DNA of 37,623 nucleotides from Bacteroidota bacterium (GCA_023415275.1 JAEZLJ010000107.1:1-37623), one strand, 5' to 3'; positions 8,272 through 17,708 are shown, numbered from the stretch's first letter. The notes: generated from the letters alone by a model not told the origin. Translations and numbers: made by a program.

Positions 8272-9323
8272 GCATCGTGCATCTTAATAAAATCACTAAC
8301 CAGGTAGCTCAATAACTTCCCGGTTGAATCATTGGTATTTCCGTTATTCAGCCTTGTAGCTCCTTCACAAATGTGCAGGTAGGCCGTTTTAACGTGCGCA
8401 GCACATAAGTTCACATATTGCCTGGCATGTAACACACTAATGCCGGAAGGTGAACAGGCACTGCTTAAAACGTTTTGTATGCTGTCCAAATCCAGCTCTA
8501 CACCTGCATAATTATCCTCCGTAAATTCAATGGCATGTGATACAGCCTGCCGGAAATTTCGCTTTTCGTGAATAAAGATGTCTTCGTAAGTAATACAATC
8601 AATGAAAGGGTTATTTACGATATCTACCCATACATTTTGAGGCAGGTAATTCTCATGGATACCCACCACACAATATTTCTGTAAAAAATTATCCTCCTCT
8701 GCGTATCTGAATGCATTGCCACTATGCCTTCCTTCTAAGGGCCTGTAATCGGTATGAGCATCCAGGTTCACACAGTTAATTTGCGCAAGATTTATTTTTT
8801 GAGACTGTAACAATCCTTTGGCACTGCCTTTAATAATTGGATAAGCATTATTATGACCTCCTCCTATTATGATTGGCACTTTACCATGGGCGGTGATCTG
8901 TTTCACCAGCCCTTCCACCTCTTCATCAATGGTGTTTACTGCATGCCGGTAGGCCTCAATTTTTTCTTCCTCTGTATGCGCATTTTTATCGATAACAAAT
9001 TGTATGTCGCCAAAATCAAAATGGCCTATCAGGGCCACTTCGCTTCCTTCAAGGAAATCATTGCTTTGTATATTTAGAAATGCCTGGAGAAATGAAAGCC
9101 AGGCAGTGCTGGACCCGCCGGTTCCATAATTGGCCTGTACCCCTATATCTTCAGGAATTCCAATAATTACATATCGGGCTGTTAGATTTTTAATGGAATC
9201 AACAATAGATGATGTATCGTTAAGCACCTGTATCCTTTCTCCCAGTTTGGTTTCAAAGCGCCGGATCTTAACAAGCGAAAGCACGTCCTGTTTGGTATAA
9301 GACTTAAAATGTGTAAGATTCAT
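8268..9323 (-). CDS. hutG: Formimidoylglutamase (arginase/ureohydrolase family)
   Basis: A 351-residue Mn-dependent hydrolase that splits N-formimidoyl-glutamate to glutamate and formamide, the last step of histidine degradation. The binuclear metal ligands of the ureohydrolase fold are all visible: GGGHNN (H157), NLDAHTD (D188, H190, D192) and ELDLDS (D278, D280). The N-terminal 50 residues are variable, and SSSACSPSG-like sequence near 288 follows the last metal motif. The assignment as formimidoylglutamase rather than arginase or agmatinase rests on the neighbours hutI and hutU and on the divergent last metal motif; I hold it as likely. The gene is 157 bases downstream of hutI on the same strand. 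Confidence 0.85.
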   Translation of the reverse strand: MNLTHFKSYTKQDVLSLVKIRRFETKLGERIQVLNDTSSIVDSIKNLTARYVIIGIPEDIGVQANYGTGGSSTAWLSFLQAFLNIQSNDFLEGSEVALIGHFDFGDIQFVIDKNAHTEEEKIEAYRHAVNTIDEEVEGLVKQITAHGKVPIIIGGGHNNAYPIIKGSAKGLLQSQKINLAQINCVNLDAHTDYRPLEGRHSGNAFRYAEEDNFLQKYCVVGIHENYLPQNVWVDIVNNPFIDCITYEDIFIHEKRNFRQAVSHAIEFTEDNYAGVELDLDSIQNVLSSACSPSGISVLHARQYVNLCAAHVKTAYLHICEGATRLNNGNTNDSTGKLLSYLVSDFIKMHDA

Positions 9324-9434
9324 ATTTATTTCTTTTGGATCTTAGAATTCAACTTCCACAATTTCATCATTTTTCCTATTAATTGCTATTGACATCAATA
9401 ATAAATATAATTTACAGTTGCCTGAAATGAAATA

Positions 9435-9444
9435 GTATCGATAC
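9435..9444. promoter_or_regulatory. 10-bp palindrome upstream of hutG
   Basis: GTATCGATAC is a perfect palindrome in the 157-base gap between the hutI stop and the hutG start. It could be an operator for hutG, but no other copy was seen near the hut genes. Confidence 0.2.
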
Positions 9445-9480
9445 AGGGAAATAAAAGAAAGACCTTTCTTAATTAGCATC

Positions 9481-10719
9481 TTAGATAAATACACCATCAA
9501 CCATAACTTTATCAACCAGGTTTTTACCAAAGGAATATGGAATATACTGCAGGGAAGGCACCGGGTGTGTCATGATCAGGTTGGCTCTTTTCCCTTTGGT
9601 AATGCTCCCTACTTCTTTTTCCAACTCCATAGCGTAAGCACCGTTCAAAGTGGCTGCATTGATTGCTTCTTCCGGAAGCATGCGCATTTGAATACAGCTG
9701 ATAGACACCACAAAGTTCATATTGCCAGATGGTGAGGATCCGGGATTATAATCAGATGCCAGGGCAATGGCACATTGGCTATCTATCAATTTCCTGGCTG
9801 GCTGGTAGGGCATCCTTAAGAAGAAGGCTGCTGTGGGTAACAAGGTACCAATGGTTTGACTATTAGCCAGGCTGTTAATGGCTTCTTCATCCATAGATTC
9901 AAGGTGATCTACAGATACAGCCTGTAATGCTACTCCCACCTGCACCCCACCCGATGCGTTCAATTGATTAGCGTGGATCTTTGGCTTTAAGCCAATTGCC
10001 TTACCAGCCTGGCCAATTTGCCTGGTCTCATCCGGAGTATAAAAGCCTTTTTCACAAAATACATCAATATAATCAGCCAACCCTTCCCTTTGAATTGCAG
10101 GAAGCATTTCTTCAATGATCAATTTGATATACCCCTCGCGGTTGTCTTTGAATTCTTCAGGAAAAGCATGGGCACCAAGGAAGGTGGACCGGACTGGGAT
10201 TGGTAATTTTTCTTTTAATCTGCGAATAACTCTTAGCATTTTCAGCTCATCTTCCACCGTCAGACCATAACCACTTTTTATTTCAATAGCCCCTGTGCCT
10301 AAGCGTATCACCTCTTCCAATCTTTTGAAGGATTGCAGAAACAATGCTTCTTCTGAAGTTTCACGCAATTTCCTGGCAGAATTTAAAATGCCACCACCTC
10401 GTGCAGCTATTTCACTGTAGCTTAATCCTTTTATTTTATCCACAAATTCATCCTCCCTGCTGCCTGCAAAAACCAGGTGGGTATGGCTGTCACAGTAAGA
10501 AGGAAGAACGCACCTGCCCTCAGCACTATACCGTAGTGTAAAATCGGTTATGGAAAAAGGGATATCATCCATGCTTCCATAATCCGCTATCCTTCCATCT
10601 TCCACCAACAAGTATGCATTTCGGATAGTGGGCAACAAAGCCAGGTCCTTACCAAATAAAAGATTGTGTGATTCCCGCACATTGGCCAGGATGCCAATAT
10701 TATATATCAATGTGGTCAT
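9481..10719 (-). CDS. hutI: Imidazolonepropionase
   Basis: A 412-residue amidohydrolase-superfamily enzyme that opens 4-imidazolone-5-propionate to N-formimidoyl-glutamate, the third step of histidine degradation. The metal motif SHTH (H79, H81) is followed by the family signature LVFAGSREDEF and then RGGGI, all typical of HutI. Later come HANQLN and DHLESMD (metal and substrate His), ALASDYNPGSSPSGNMNF (catalytic Asp loop), and the ALNGAYAM-like NAATLNGAYAM helix. Length matches the family. It precedes hutG on the same strand and follows the trehalose gene by 57 bases, so it may sit in a longer transcript. Confidence 0.95.
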   Translation of the reverse strand: MTTLIYNIGILANVRESHNLLFGKDLALLPTIRNAYLLVEDGRIADYGSMDDIPFSITDFTLRYSAEGRCVLPSYCDSHTHLVFAGSREDEFVDKIKGLSYSEIAARGGGILNSARKLRETSEEALFLQSFKRLEEVIRLGTGAIEIKSGYGLTVEDELKMLRVIRRLKEKLPIPVRSTFLGAHAFPEEFKDNREGYIKLIIEEMLPAIQREGLADYIDVFCEKGFYTPDETRQIGQAGKAIGLKPKIHANQLNASGGVQVGVALQAVSVDHLESMDEEAINSLANSQTIGTLLPTAAFFLRMPYQPARKLIDSQCAIALASDYNPGSSPSGNMNFVVSISCIQMRMLPEEAINAATLNGAYAMELEKEVGSITKGKRANLIMTHPVPSLQYIPYSFGKNLVDKVMVDGVFI

Positions 10720-10776
10720 GCAATAGCTAAAATAGCACTGTTGACCAGTTTGGCAAACATTTATAAAATACCCTTG

Positions 10777-13008
10777 CTATGAATAGATTTTTTCCTGTTT
10801 GGATACAGTTTCCAGGAACCTGCTTAAGAACGGATACACCTCCCTTTGGGACAAAATGGTGTATTGCGCCGCTGTATTTCCGCGGCCTATTTTAATAGTG
10901 TAACCTCTTTCTCGTAAGGAGCGGAACATATCTTCATCTGTAGTATCATCACCAATACATAGTATAAAGTCCGGGTTTAAATAATTGATGAGGTTCATAG
11001 CCGTAGCACCTTTATCTACTCCGATCATTCTTACTTCCAGAACTTTATTGCCATCTATCACCTGTAATGGAGTATTGGTTATAAGTTGCAGCAGGCTGTT
11101 ACGCAACTCCCTAGACCGTAAGAATCCCAGTTCCTGTTGGGTATTCCTGTAATGCCAGGCCAATGTGCTATTCTTTTCCTCGATAAATGAGCCTGCACAC
11201 CTGTCTACAAACAACTGCATTAATGGCCTGATTTGGTCCTTCCATTCATTGGGTACCGTTATATATTCCCGCCACTCTTCATTTTTGTATTTAACATAAG
11301 CTCCATGTTCAGCCACAAGCGTCAATGGCAAGTGCCCCAACCAGTTATCAAGCGTCTGGGCATCCCGACCGCTAATAATGATCAGGTCATTGATTGGATT
11401 GGATGATAAGCCTTTTAACAATTGCAAGAGGTCATCACTGGGCAAGGCCAGGGAAGGAACTTTTTGGTAAGGTGCCAATGTTCCGTCGTAGTCAAGGAGG
11501 ATACAACGTTTTCCTGAATTGTTGAAATCATCCAGTATCTGGGCTATCGTATTTTCTTTTAATAAATTCACTTTTACAGACTCCTGTTCTTTTTTAGTTT
11601 CAATTAAGCTATCCAAAAATTCGTCCATCCATTTAAAAACATCGTAGTTCTTTAATCGCCGCTGCATATAGGACAACCTGGAACGTTGCTCTACCAACGG
11701 CATATTCAATGCTGTATCAATGGCTGAAGCCACTTCATCCACATCGGTTGGATTTACCAGTAAGGCTTCATTGAGTTCGTTGGCAGCACCTGTCAGCTCA
11801 CTTAATATAAGTACCCCTTTATCTATGCAACTTGCCACGTATTCCTTTGCCACCAGGTTCATCCCATCTCTTAATGGTGTGATCAATGCCACGTCAGAAA
11901 CCTGGTATAGTGCACACAATTCTTCAAAAGTCAGATGATTATACCTGTAAATCAATGGCTGCCAATGCAAGGTGGAAAACTTACCATTGATAGTACTTAC
12001 CTTTTCTTCAATACTTCTCTTCCTTTCACTATATGTTTGAATGGCATCCCTGGAAGGGATTACATTTAAAATAAAGACTACCTTTTCTCTCCACTTTGGA
12101 TATTGACTAAGGAATAATTCAAATCCATCAAGACGGTAATTCAGGCCTTTTGTATAATCCAGCCGGTCAACCGAAAATATCAGCTTTTGGTTATAGAACC
12201 TTTCTTCAAGGCTGGTACCTATTTCCACTATATCTTCATCAATGCAGGCTTCCCTGAACTTTTCATAATCAATACCTATTGGGAACAGGTCTGTCTTGAT
12301 AAGCCGTTCTTTGTATTGAATATTGTTGAATTGCGTTTCCACTTTCAGGATCATCTTTGCCGAATGAATAAAATGCTGCACATATTCATGTGTATGAAAC
12401 CCTACCAGGTCTGCACCTAAAATGCCTTCCAGTATTGGCTTTTTCCAGGTGGTAGGCATCAACCTGAATATCTCGTAGGATGGAAATGGAATATGAAGAA
12501 AAAAACCAATCGCTGCCTGTGGGAGTTTTTCTCTAAGCATTTGCGGAAGCAGCATTAACTGGTAATCATGCACCCAGATCACATCTCCCTGTTCTACAAA
12601 CTCCATTATCTTATCGGCAAATAGTTGGTTGATAGTTCTATAAGCTTCAAAATATTCTTTTTTATTTTCCACTAGTGAAGGGAAATAGTGGAAAAGAGGC
12701 CACAGTGTGGAATTTGAAAAGCCATTATAAAAATCTTCATAAGCCTCTTTAGGCGGAAATAAGGGCACAATAGTAAAATCTTCATTGATATTTTCCTGCC
12801 CTTTCACTTCCTCCCAATCCTCAGGGCTGGCATCCATACTTCCTACCCATATCTTTTGCGTATAACCTAGTGAATGCCCTTGCTGCCTTTCAAAATAGCT
12901 TTTAATGGCAGATACAAGCCCTCCTGAACTTTGCCGGATGATGGTATGACCATTGTTCTGATCTATAGAAAAAGGAAGTCGGTTAGAAATAATAATTAAT
13001 CTGCTCAT
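10777..13008 (-). CDS. Bifunctional trehalose-6-phosphate synthase/phosphatase
   Basis: A 743-residue two-domain fusion that makes trehalose from UDP-glucose and glucose-6-phosphate. The GT20 synthase half (about 1-470) has SNRLPF at the N-terminus, SGGLVSAIK (28-36), WVHDYQLMLLP (146-155), IPFPSYEIFR, RLDYTKG (282-288, sugar-phosphate binding) and DGMNLVAKEY (381-390). The HAD-type phosphatase half (about 490-743) has LDYDGTLAPY (nucleophile D506), IISGRD, AEHGA and GDDTTDEDMF. Both catalytic sets look complete. Such fusions (OtsA-OtsB) are common in Bacteroidota. Trehalose is an osmotic and desiccation protectant. The gene lies between hutI and the lipoprotein gene with no obvious link to histidine use. 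Confidence 0.95.
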   Translation of the reverse strand: MSRLIIISNRLPFSIDQNNGHTIIRQSSGGLVSAIKSYFERQQGHSLGYTQKIWVGSMDASPEDWEEVKGQENINEDFTIVPLFPPKEAYEDFYNGFSNSTLWPLFHYFPSLVENKKEYFEAYRTINQLFADKIMEFVEQGDVIWVHDYQLMLLPQMLREKLPQAAIGFFLHIPFPSYEIFRLMPTTWKKPILEGILGADLVGFHTHEYVQHFIHSAKMILKVETQFNNIQYKERLIKTDLFPIGIDYEKFREACIDEDIVEIGTSLEERFYNQKLIFSVDRLDYTKGLNYRLDGFELFLSQYPKWREKVVFILNVIPSRDAIQTYSERKRSIEEKVSTINGKFSTLHWQPLIYRYNHLTFEELCALYQVSDVALITPLRDGMNLVAKEYVASCIDKGVLILSELTGAANELNEALLVNPTDVDEVASAIDTALNMPLVEQRSRLSYMQRRLKNYDVFKWMDEFLDSLIETKKEQESVKVNLLKENTIAQILDDFNNSGKRCILLDYDGTLAPYQKVPSLALPSDDLLQLLKGLSSNPINDLIIISGRDAQTLDNWLGHLPLTLVAEHGAYVKYKNEEWREYITVPNEWKDQIRPLMQLFVDRCAGSFIEEKNSTLAWHYRNTQQELGFLRSRELRNSLLQLITNTPLQVIDGNKVLEVRMIGVDKGATAMNLINYLNPDFILCIGDDTTDEDMFRSLRERGYTIKIGRGNTAAQYTILSQREVYPFLSRFLETVSKQEKIYS

Positions 13009-13078
13009 GAATCCAGTCTATTGCCCTATATGATGTCCAAAAATTAGACCATGGAACTGATGAGCTGATTGCCTGGAA

Positions 13079-13109
13079 TAAAAAAAACCGTGAGCCATTG
13101 CCCACGGTT
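13079..13109 (-). terminator. Rho-independent terminator downstream of the lipoprotein gene
   Basis: AACCGTG (13086-13092) and CACGGTT (13103-13109) form a 7-bp stem with a 10-base loop. Read on the - strand the stem is followed by a run of eight Ts. It is 22 bases past the stop of the lipoprotein gene, so it separates that gene from the trehalose gene. Confidence 0.85.
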
Positions 13110-13130
13110 CCAGTTCTGCTTTGTATATGT

Positions 13131-14063
13131 TTAATATGGTGCAATAAAAGTTTGGGAATTACCGCCGGCACCTGTCCAAACCAGTTTGAAATAATAGCTA
13201 CCAGTGGCAGGACAAGAGGTAGCGTTACCATTTTTATCCAGTCCAAAAGTAACCACTGCTGAAGCACCATTGCGTGTATGTATTACTTCACCGCTTGTCA
13301 ATCTAAAATCGCAATCTGACCTGATTACGAGAGGTTGAGTAATGGCCGTGCTGAATGCGCGTCCGAACCTGTCAGTACCCCAATCAGCAATGCCTGTTTG
13401 TGCCCCTTCGGTATGCGTACCGGTAATGGTGATCAATGGTGCGCCGTTGTTATAGCTATAAACTCTTTTACGTGCTACACTCCAGTCCCTTTTAGTGCCA
13501 TCATCAAAGGTGATGGAAAGATTGCTGCTTCCAATAGTATGGGTGATCGTTTGGCGGGTTGGAAGCTGGTAAAGTAATCCACCACTTACATTGGTAAGAA
13601 GATGGCTTCCGTTAATTGTAATGCTTTTTTTGTCACTTACCCGTGTTACTTTAAAGTTTTGATAGGTAACTGTAACCTCAGCACCTGCATCTTTCCAACG
13701 AACGCCTGCCGGCATGGAAATAACGATACTACCTGAACGTGAACGCAGGCCTTCACAATCTTCTCCATGATAGCTAATGGTGATCTTGCGTGGATTGCTT
13801 AGTGTATCTGGTATTACGTCTGCCCAGCAAAGACTGTTAATACTATATAGCCTACCACTGAAGGCTGGGTTATTTTCCAGCGCTACATTCAAATCATAAT
13901 CAACCGCATCCATCTCGCCGGAAATGCGAGCCTGGTCTTCAGAATGAACAGTCAGTTCAGGACCTGGGTCCTGCTGGGGCGTGCTGGAATCTTTCTTACA
14001 GGCAATAAAAGTGGTGAATAAGGTCAGTGCCAGTACTGACATCAGGCGGAGGTTCATGCGCAT
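13131..14063 (-). CDS. Unknown lipoprotein
   Basis: I chose the ATG at 14063 (MRMNLRLMSVLAL), giving 310 residues; 14057 is an alternative. The longer frame reaching 14117 would place 18 residues before the signal peptide. The signal sequence ends in FIACKKDSS, a Bacteroidota lipobox with the usual charged and Ser/Thr/Pro-rich tether. The rest is rich in beta-strand, Ser, Thr and Gly, with repeated ITI and TIN words (KITISYHGEDCEG, KSITINGSHL, PLITITGTHTEG) and a C-terminal cysteine pair (SDCDFRL, TSCPATG). That composition fits a surface-exposed beta-sandwich protein. No family is recognised. It is a single-gene unit closed by its own terminator, placed inside the broken hut cluster. Confidence 0.78.
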   Translation of the reverse strand: MRMNLRLMSVLALTLFTTFIACKKDSSTPQQDPGPELTVHSEDQARISGEMDAVDYDLNVALENNPAFSGRLYSINSLCWADVIPDTLSNPRKITISYHGEDCEGLRSRSGSIVISMPAGVRWKDAGAEVTVTYQNFKVTRVSDKKSITINGSHLLTNVSGGLLYQLPTRQTITHTIGSSNLSITFDDGTKRDWSVARKRVYSYNNGAPLITITGTHTEGAQTGIADWGTDRFGRAFSTAITQPLVIRSDCDFRLTSGEVIHTRNGASAVVTFGLDKNGNATSCPATGSYYFKLVWTGAGGNSQTFIAPY

Positions 14064-14272
14064 AAGGCTTGTTTTAGTTTTTCGTTTAATGATCACAGAT
14101 AGACCAACTGTGGTCAATAAAGTTTAAAGTAGGATATCATTTTATTTCCTGAACCAAAATTAACCCCCGGCATATAAATACATAGGTAGTTTTGCCTGCT
14201 CCTTACCTGTTTTTTTACCTGGTAATAATACCTGTTCCATTCAAATTAAAAACTATCCATGTCGATAATTTT

Positions 14273-15955
14273 CTAATATCCAATTCGGGATTCTAAATTA
14301 AGCCCATTTTTTGCCGCGGTTTCCTTTGCAAGTTCATAGCCAGCGTCTGCATGACGGATTACTCCCAGCCCGGGATCGTTCCGCAATACCCTGCTTAACC
14401 TTCGTGCTGCATCTTCAGATCCATCTGCCACGATGACCATACCTGCATGAATGCTGTAGCCCATGCCTACTCCCCCGCCGTGGTGAAGGCTTACCCAACT
14501 CGCCCCTCCCGCAGTATTCATTAGCGCATTTAAAATAGGCCAGTCAGCAATAGCATCACTGCCATCCATCATGGCTTCAGTTTCCCTGTTGGGCGATGCT
14601 ACAGAACCAGTATCAAGGTGGTCTCTCCCGATAACAATTGGCGCTTTAACCTTTCCCTGCTTTACCAATTCATTGAATGCAAGACCTGCCTGTTCCCTTT
14701 CTCCCTGTCCCAACCAACAAATACGTGCCGGTAAGCCCTGGAAGGCTATCCACTCTTTAGCCAGTTTCAACCAGCGCTGTAAAGATGTATTCGCAGGGAA
14801 CATGCCGGCAATCAATTCGTCTGTTACCGCAATATCAGCTGGATCGCCGCTAAGAGCCGCCCATCTGAAGGGCCCTTTCCCTTCACAGAAAAGAGGTCTT
14901 ATATAGGCAGGCACAAAACCTGGAAAATCAAAGGCATTTTCCAGGCCTTTTTCTTTGGCTCTCGCCCTTATGTTATTGCCATAATCAAAGGTCACTGCGC
15001 CTTTTTGCTGCAATGCCAGCATTAGTTCCACATGCCTGTACATGCTTTGGTAAGCCAGCTCAATATATTCCTGTGGGCTATTTTTTCTTAATTGTTTGGC
15101 TGCTTCATAACTGATCATATGTGGCCAGTAGCCTATTAATGGATCATGCGCTGAGGTCTGGTCTGTCAGGGTATCGGGGATGATATTACGCTGCACCAGC
15201 CGTTCTAATAAATTGACAGCATTGCACAGCATTCCAATGCTCAGGGCTTTACCGGTTTCCCGGGCGTTCAGTGCTATATCAATAGCTTCATCTATATCGC
15301 TGATCTTCCGGTCAAGATATTTGGTTTCAATTCTCTTGTCTATCCTCCACTCCTCTACCTCTGCTATCAATGCCACGCCTTCATTCATAGTGATGGCAAG
15401 CGGTTGTGCACCACCCATGCCTCCAAGACCTGCGGTTACATTCAGAGTGCCTTTCAGCGAACCGCCAAAATCCTTATTGGCCACTGCAGCATAGGTTTCA
15501 TAAGTACCTTGCACTATTCCCTGCGACCCGATATAGATCCAGCTCCCTGCCGTCATTTGGCCATACATGATCAGGCCTTTTCTTTCCAGTTCATCAAAAT
15601 GTTTCCAATTGGCCCAATTGGGCACCAGTTGAGAATTAGAAATTAATACACGGGGTGCATCTTTATGTGTAGGCACAATACCAACAGGCTTTCCACTCTG
15701 TATCAGTAACGACTCATCGTTTTCCAGTACTTTCAAAGCAGCTATGATCTGGTCAAGGGCTTTGAAGTTCCTGGCAGCTTTTCCCCTGCCTCCGTAAACT
15801 ATCAGGTCATCCGGGCGTTCCGCCACTTCGGGGTCCAGATTGTTCAAAAGCATTCTTAATGCAGCCTCCTGTATCCAGCCCTTGCATTGCAAATGATTAC
15901 CAGTTGGAGTCTTATATTTTATAGGATCGTAGGTTGTAACCGTATCAGTGATCAT
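14273..15955 (-). CDS. hutU: Urocanate hydratase (urocanase)
   Basis: A 560-residue NAD-dependent lyase that converts urocanate to imidazolonepropionate, the second step of histidine degradation. Family marks: an N-terminal CKGWIQEAALRMLLNNLDPEVAE block, YGGRGKAARN (54-63), GSQGIVQGTYET (143-154), the NAD-binding GLGGMGGAQPLA (176-187), and RICWLGQGER with the conserved C413. The C-terminus has SLHHGGGVGMGYS. Length matches the family (about 555). The start gives a normal N-terminus. The region between it and cbs is 385 bases and holds many inverted repeats. The histidase gene hutH that would make its substrate is not in the window. Confidence 0.97.
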   Translation of the reverse strand: MITDTVTTYDPIKYKTPTGNHLQCKGWIQEAALRMLLNNLDPEVAERPDDLIVYGGRGKAARNFKALDQIIAALKVLENDESLLIQSGKPVGIVPTHKDAPRVLISNSQLVPNWANWKHFDELERKGLIMYGQMTAGSWIYIGSQGIVQGTYETYAAVANKDFGGSLKGTLNVTAGLGGMGGAQPLAITMNEGVALIAEVEEWRIDKRIETKYLDRKISDIDEAIDIALNARETGKALSIGMLCNAVNLLERLVQRNIIPDTLTDQTSAHDPLIGYWPHMISYEAAKQLRKNSPQEYIELAYQSMYRHVELMLALQQKGAVTFDYGNNIRARAKEKGLENAFDFPGFVPAYIRPLFCEGKGPFRWAALSGDPADIAVTDELIAGMFPANTSLQRWLKLAKEWIAFQGLPARICWLGQGEREQAGLAFNELVKQGKVKAPIVIGRDHLDTGSVASPNRETEAMMDGSDAIADWPILNALMNTAGGASWVSLHHGGGVGMGYSIHAGMVIVADGSEDAARRLSRVLRNDPGLGVIRHADAGYELAKETAAKNGLNLESRIGY

Positions 15956-16142
15956 ATAGCAAGTCTTATTGAAAGGCTAAAATATTACTCTTTTACATAT
16001 AGCCATCCAAAAGCCACCCATTATAGCCTGTTTCTATCCAGGATAAAACAACACTTCTTTCGTTATAGCTTCTTTCGGGATAATATATATGTAAGGCCTG
16101 TTAGTTATATAGTAACCACTTTCAATCCCTGTTTTATCCAGG

Positions 16143-16216
16143 TAGTAAACCCGTACTATCCCCGTATGCAAACGGGGACAATACGGGTATTATACGGAGA
16201 TACAACGGGTTTACTA
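16143..16216. repeat. Nested inverted repeats (12-bp arms around a 7-bp hairpin)
   Basis: TAGTAAACCCGT (16143-16154) is the exact reverse complement of ACGGGTTTACTA (16205-16216). Inside, TCCCCGT (16159-16165) pairs with ACGGGGA (16172-16178) around a 6-base loop. CCCGTAT (16161-16167) can pair instead with ATACGGG (16181-16187). The motif CCCGTA or its complement recurs about five times in 75 bases. It has no T-run after it, so it is not a standard terminator. Confidence 0.75.
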
Positions 16217-16322
16217 AGGATTTACTATATGGTAGCATGGAGTTTTTCTGCTTTTTTCCTTACAGTTACATAGGCCTGGTAAGTGTGCTGGAGTGAGTTA
16301 TGAAAACATGAGGATACTATAG

Positions 16323-16330
16323 TACCTTTG
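16323..16330 (+). promoter_or_regulatory. Bacteroidota -7 promoter element for cbs
   Basis: TACCTTTG matches TAnnTTTG. It ends 10 bases before the ATG at 16341, which would leave a very short leader. That favours the second ATG at 16350 as the true start. Confidence 0.5.
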
Positions 16331-16340
16331 GCGGCTCAAA

Positions 16341-17708
16341 ATGAACCGCATGGATGTAAAGAATAACATACTTGAAACGATAGGTAATACACCTTTAGTT
16401 AAGTTGAACAGGATAACCAGGGAACTGCCTTGTGATGTTTACGCAAAGGTGGAATATTTTAACCCGGGCAATTCCATCAAAGACAGGATGGCGGTAAAGA
16501 TGGTGGAGGTAGCTGAAGCAGAAGGCAAATTAAAACCTGGTGGCACCATTATAGAATGTACTTCTGGTAATACAGGTATGGGATTGGCCATGGCTGCTGT
16601 GGTAAAAGGCTACAAATGTATCTTCACTACCACCGATAAACAATCTCCATCCAAGGTGGATATTTTAAGGGCATTAGGAGCAGAGGTCATTGTATGCCCT
16701 ACCAATGTAGAGCCGGAAGATCCAAGAAGTTATTATTCCGTGGCGGCAAGACTACAAAGAGAAATTCCTAATTCATTTCTCATGAACCAGTATGACAACC
16801 TGGCTAACAGGCAGGCACATTATGAGAGTACCGGGCCTGAGATCTGGAAACAAACAGAAGGAAAGATCACACACCTGGTGGTTACGGCAGGTACTGGAGG
16901 CACTGTTACCGGCACTGCACAATACCTGAAGCAAATGAATCCTGATATACAGATATGGGCGATAGATGTTTATGGTTCGCTGCTCACTAAATATTTCAAT
17001 ACCGGCGAGCTTGATATGAATGAGGTGCACCCGTATGTGTCTGAAGGATTTGGAGAAGATTTTGTTCCTCAGAATTATGACATGTCTGTGATCGATCATT
17101 TTGAGCAGGTAACAGATAAGGACGGTGCGGTTATGACCAGGCGGCTGGCTAAAGAAGAAGCGCTTTTCTGTGGCTATAGTGCAGGCAGCTGCATCCAGGG
17201 ACTGCTTCAATTAAAGGGAAAGCTTAAAAAGGGCGACCTGGTGGTTGCTATTTTACATGATCATGGTAGCCGTTATGTAGGCAAAGTGTACAATGATCAA
17301 TGGATGGCAGAAAGGGGGTTCTTTGATGTCAAATCTTTTAAAGATGTAGTGAATGCCAGGGGCAAACAAAAACTGATCACTATAGAGCCTACCCAGTCAG
17401 TAGCGGAAGCGGTTGAGTTGATGAAGAAATATGATATTGAACATATCCCGGTTATGGATAAAGATGGGGAGATACTAGGATCTATCAGTGAAGGTGGGCT
17501 TTTTCAAAAAGTATTTAGTAACCCGGAGATCAGGACTGAAAAAATTGAGAAAGTAATGGAAAAATCCTTTCCCTTAGTGGCCTTTGATACTGCCATTGAA
17601 AAATTAGGCACGTTGATCAATAAGGAAAATGGAGCTGTCCTCGCAAAAGATGATAGCGGCAATTTCCATATTGTTACGAAATATGATGTCATACAGGCCC
17701 TTGCTTAA
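16341..17708 (+). CDS. Cystathionine beta-synthase (PLP core plus CBS domain pair)
   Basis: A 455-residue enzyme of the cysteine synthase/cystathionine beta-synthase family, expected to condense serine with homocysteine. The PLP core (about 1-320) has ETIGNTPLVKLNRI, NPGNSIKDRMA with the Schiff-base K47, TSGNTGMGLAM (substrate loop), TAGTGGTVTGTA (phosphate loop) and CGYSAGS. The last 120 residues are two CBS motifs (EPTQSVAEAVELMKKYDIEHIPVMD and the PLVAFDTAIEKLGTLI pair), a regulatory module that can bind adenosyl ligands. The heme domain of the vertebrate enzyme is absent. An in-frame ATG three codons in (16350) is an equally good start given the promoter. O-acetylserine sulfhydrylase activity cannot be excluded. 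Confidence 0.92.
   Translation: MNRMDVKNNILETIGNTPLVKLNRITRELPCDVYAKVEYFNPGNSIKDRMAVKMVEVAEAEGKLKPGGTIIECTSGNTGMGLAMAAVVKGYKCIFTTTDKQSPSKVDILRALGAEVIVCPTNVEPEDPRSYYSVAARLQREIPNSFLMNQYDNLANRQAHYESTGPEIWKQTEGKITHLVVTAGTGGTVTGTAQYLKQMNPDIQIWAIDVYGSLLTKYFNTGELDMNEVHPYVSEGFGEDFVPQNYDMSVIDHFEQVTDKDGAVMTRRLAKEEALFCGYSAGSCIQGLLQLKGKLKKGDLVVAILHDHGSRYVGKVYNDQWMAERGFFDVKSFKDVVNARGKQKLITIEPTQSVAEAVELMKKYDIEHIPVMDKDGEILGSISEGGLFQKVFSNPEIRTEKIEKVMEKSFPLVAFDTAIEKLGTLINKENGAVLAKDDSGNFHIVTKYDVIQALA

Larger units (their letters stand above)
15956..16340. other. 385-base divergent intergenic region rich in inverted and direct repeats
   Basis: No convincing gene. It holds a nearly exact direct repeat, CCTGTTTCTATCCAGG (16027-16042) and CCTGTTTTATCCAGG (16128-16142), differing by one base of length. 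It also holds several inverted pairs: GGATAAAAC (16041-16049) with GTTTTATCC (16131-16139), ATATAGTAA (16107-16115) with TTACTATAT (16222-16230), and the nested repeats listed at 16143-16216. Promoters for hutU and cbs must lie here; the cbs -7 element is at 16323. Confidence 0.6.

Noticed and set aside
14202..14234. Three TACCTG words downstream of hutU
   Set aside because: Spacing is short and uneven, and the word is common in this sequence; too weak to call an operator.
14571..14906. Long frame antisense to hutU
   Set aside because: It is a shadow of the well-supported urocanase coding frame.
15887..16273. 128-codon frame on the + strand overlapping the hutU start
   Set aside because: It overlaps hutU antisense and runs through the inverted repeats; the product has no domain-like pattern.
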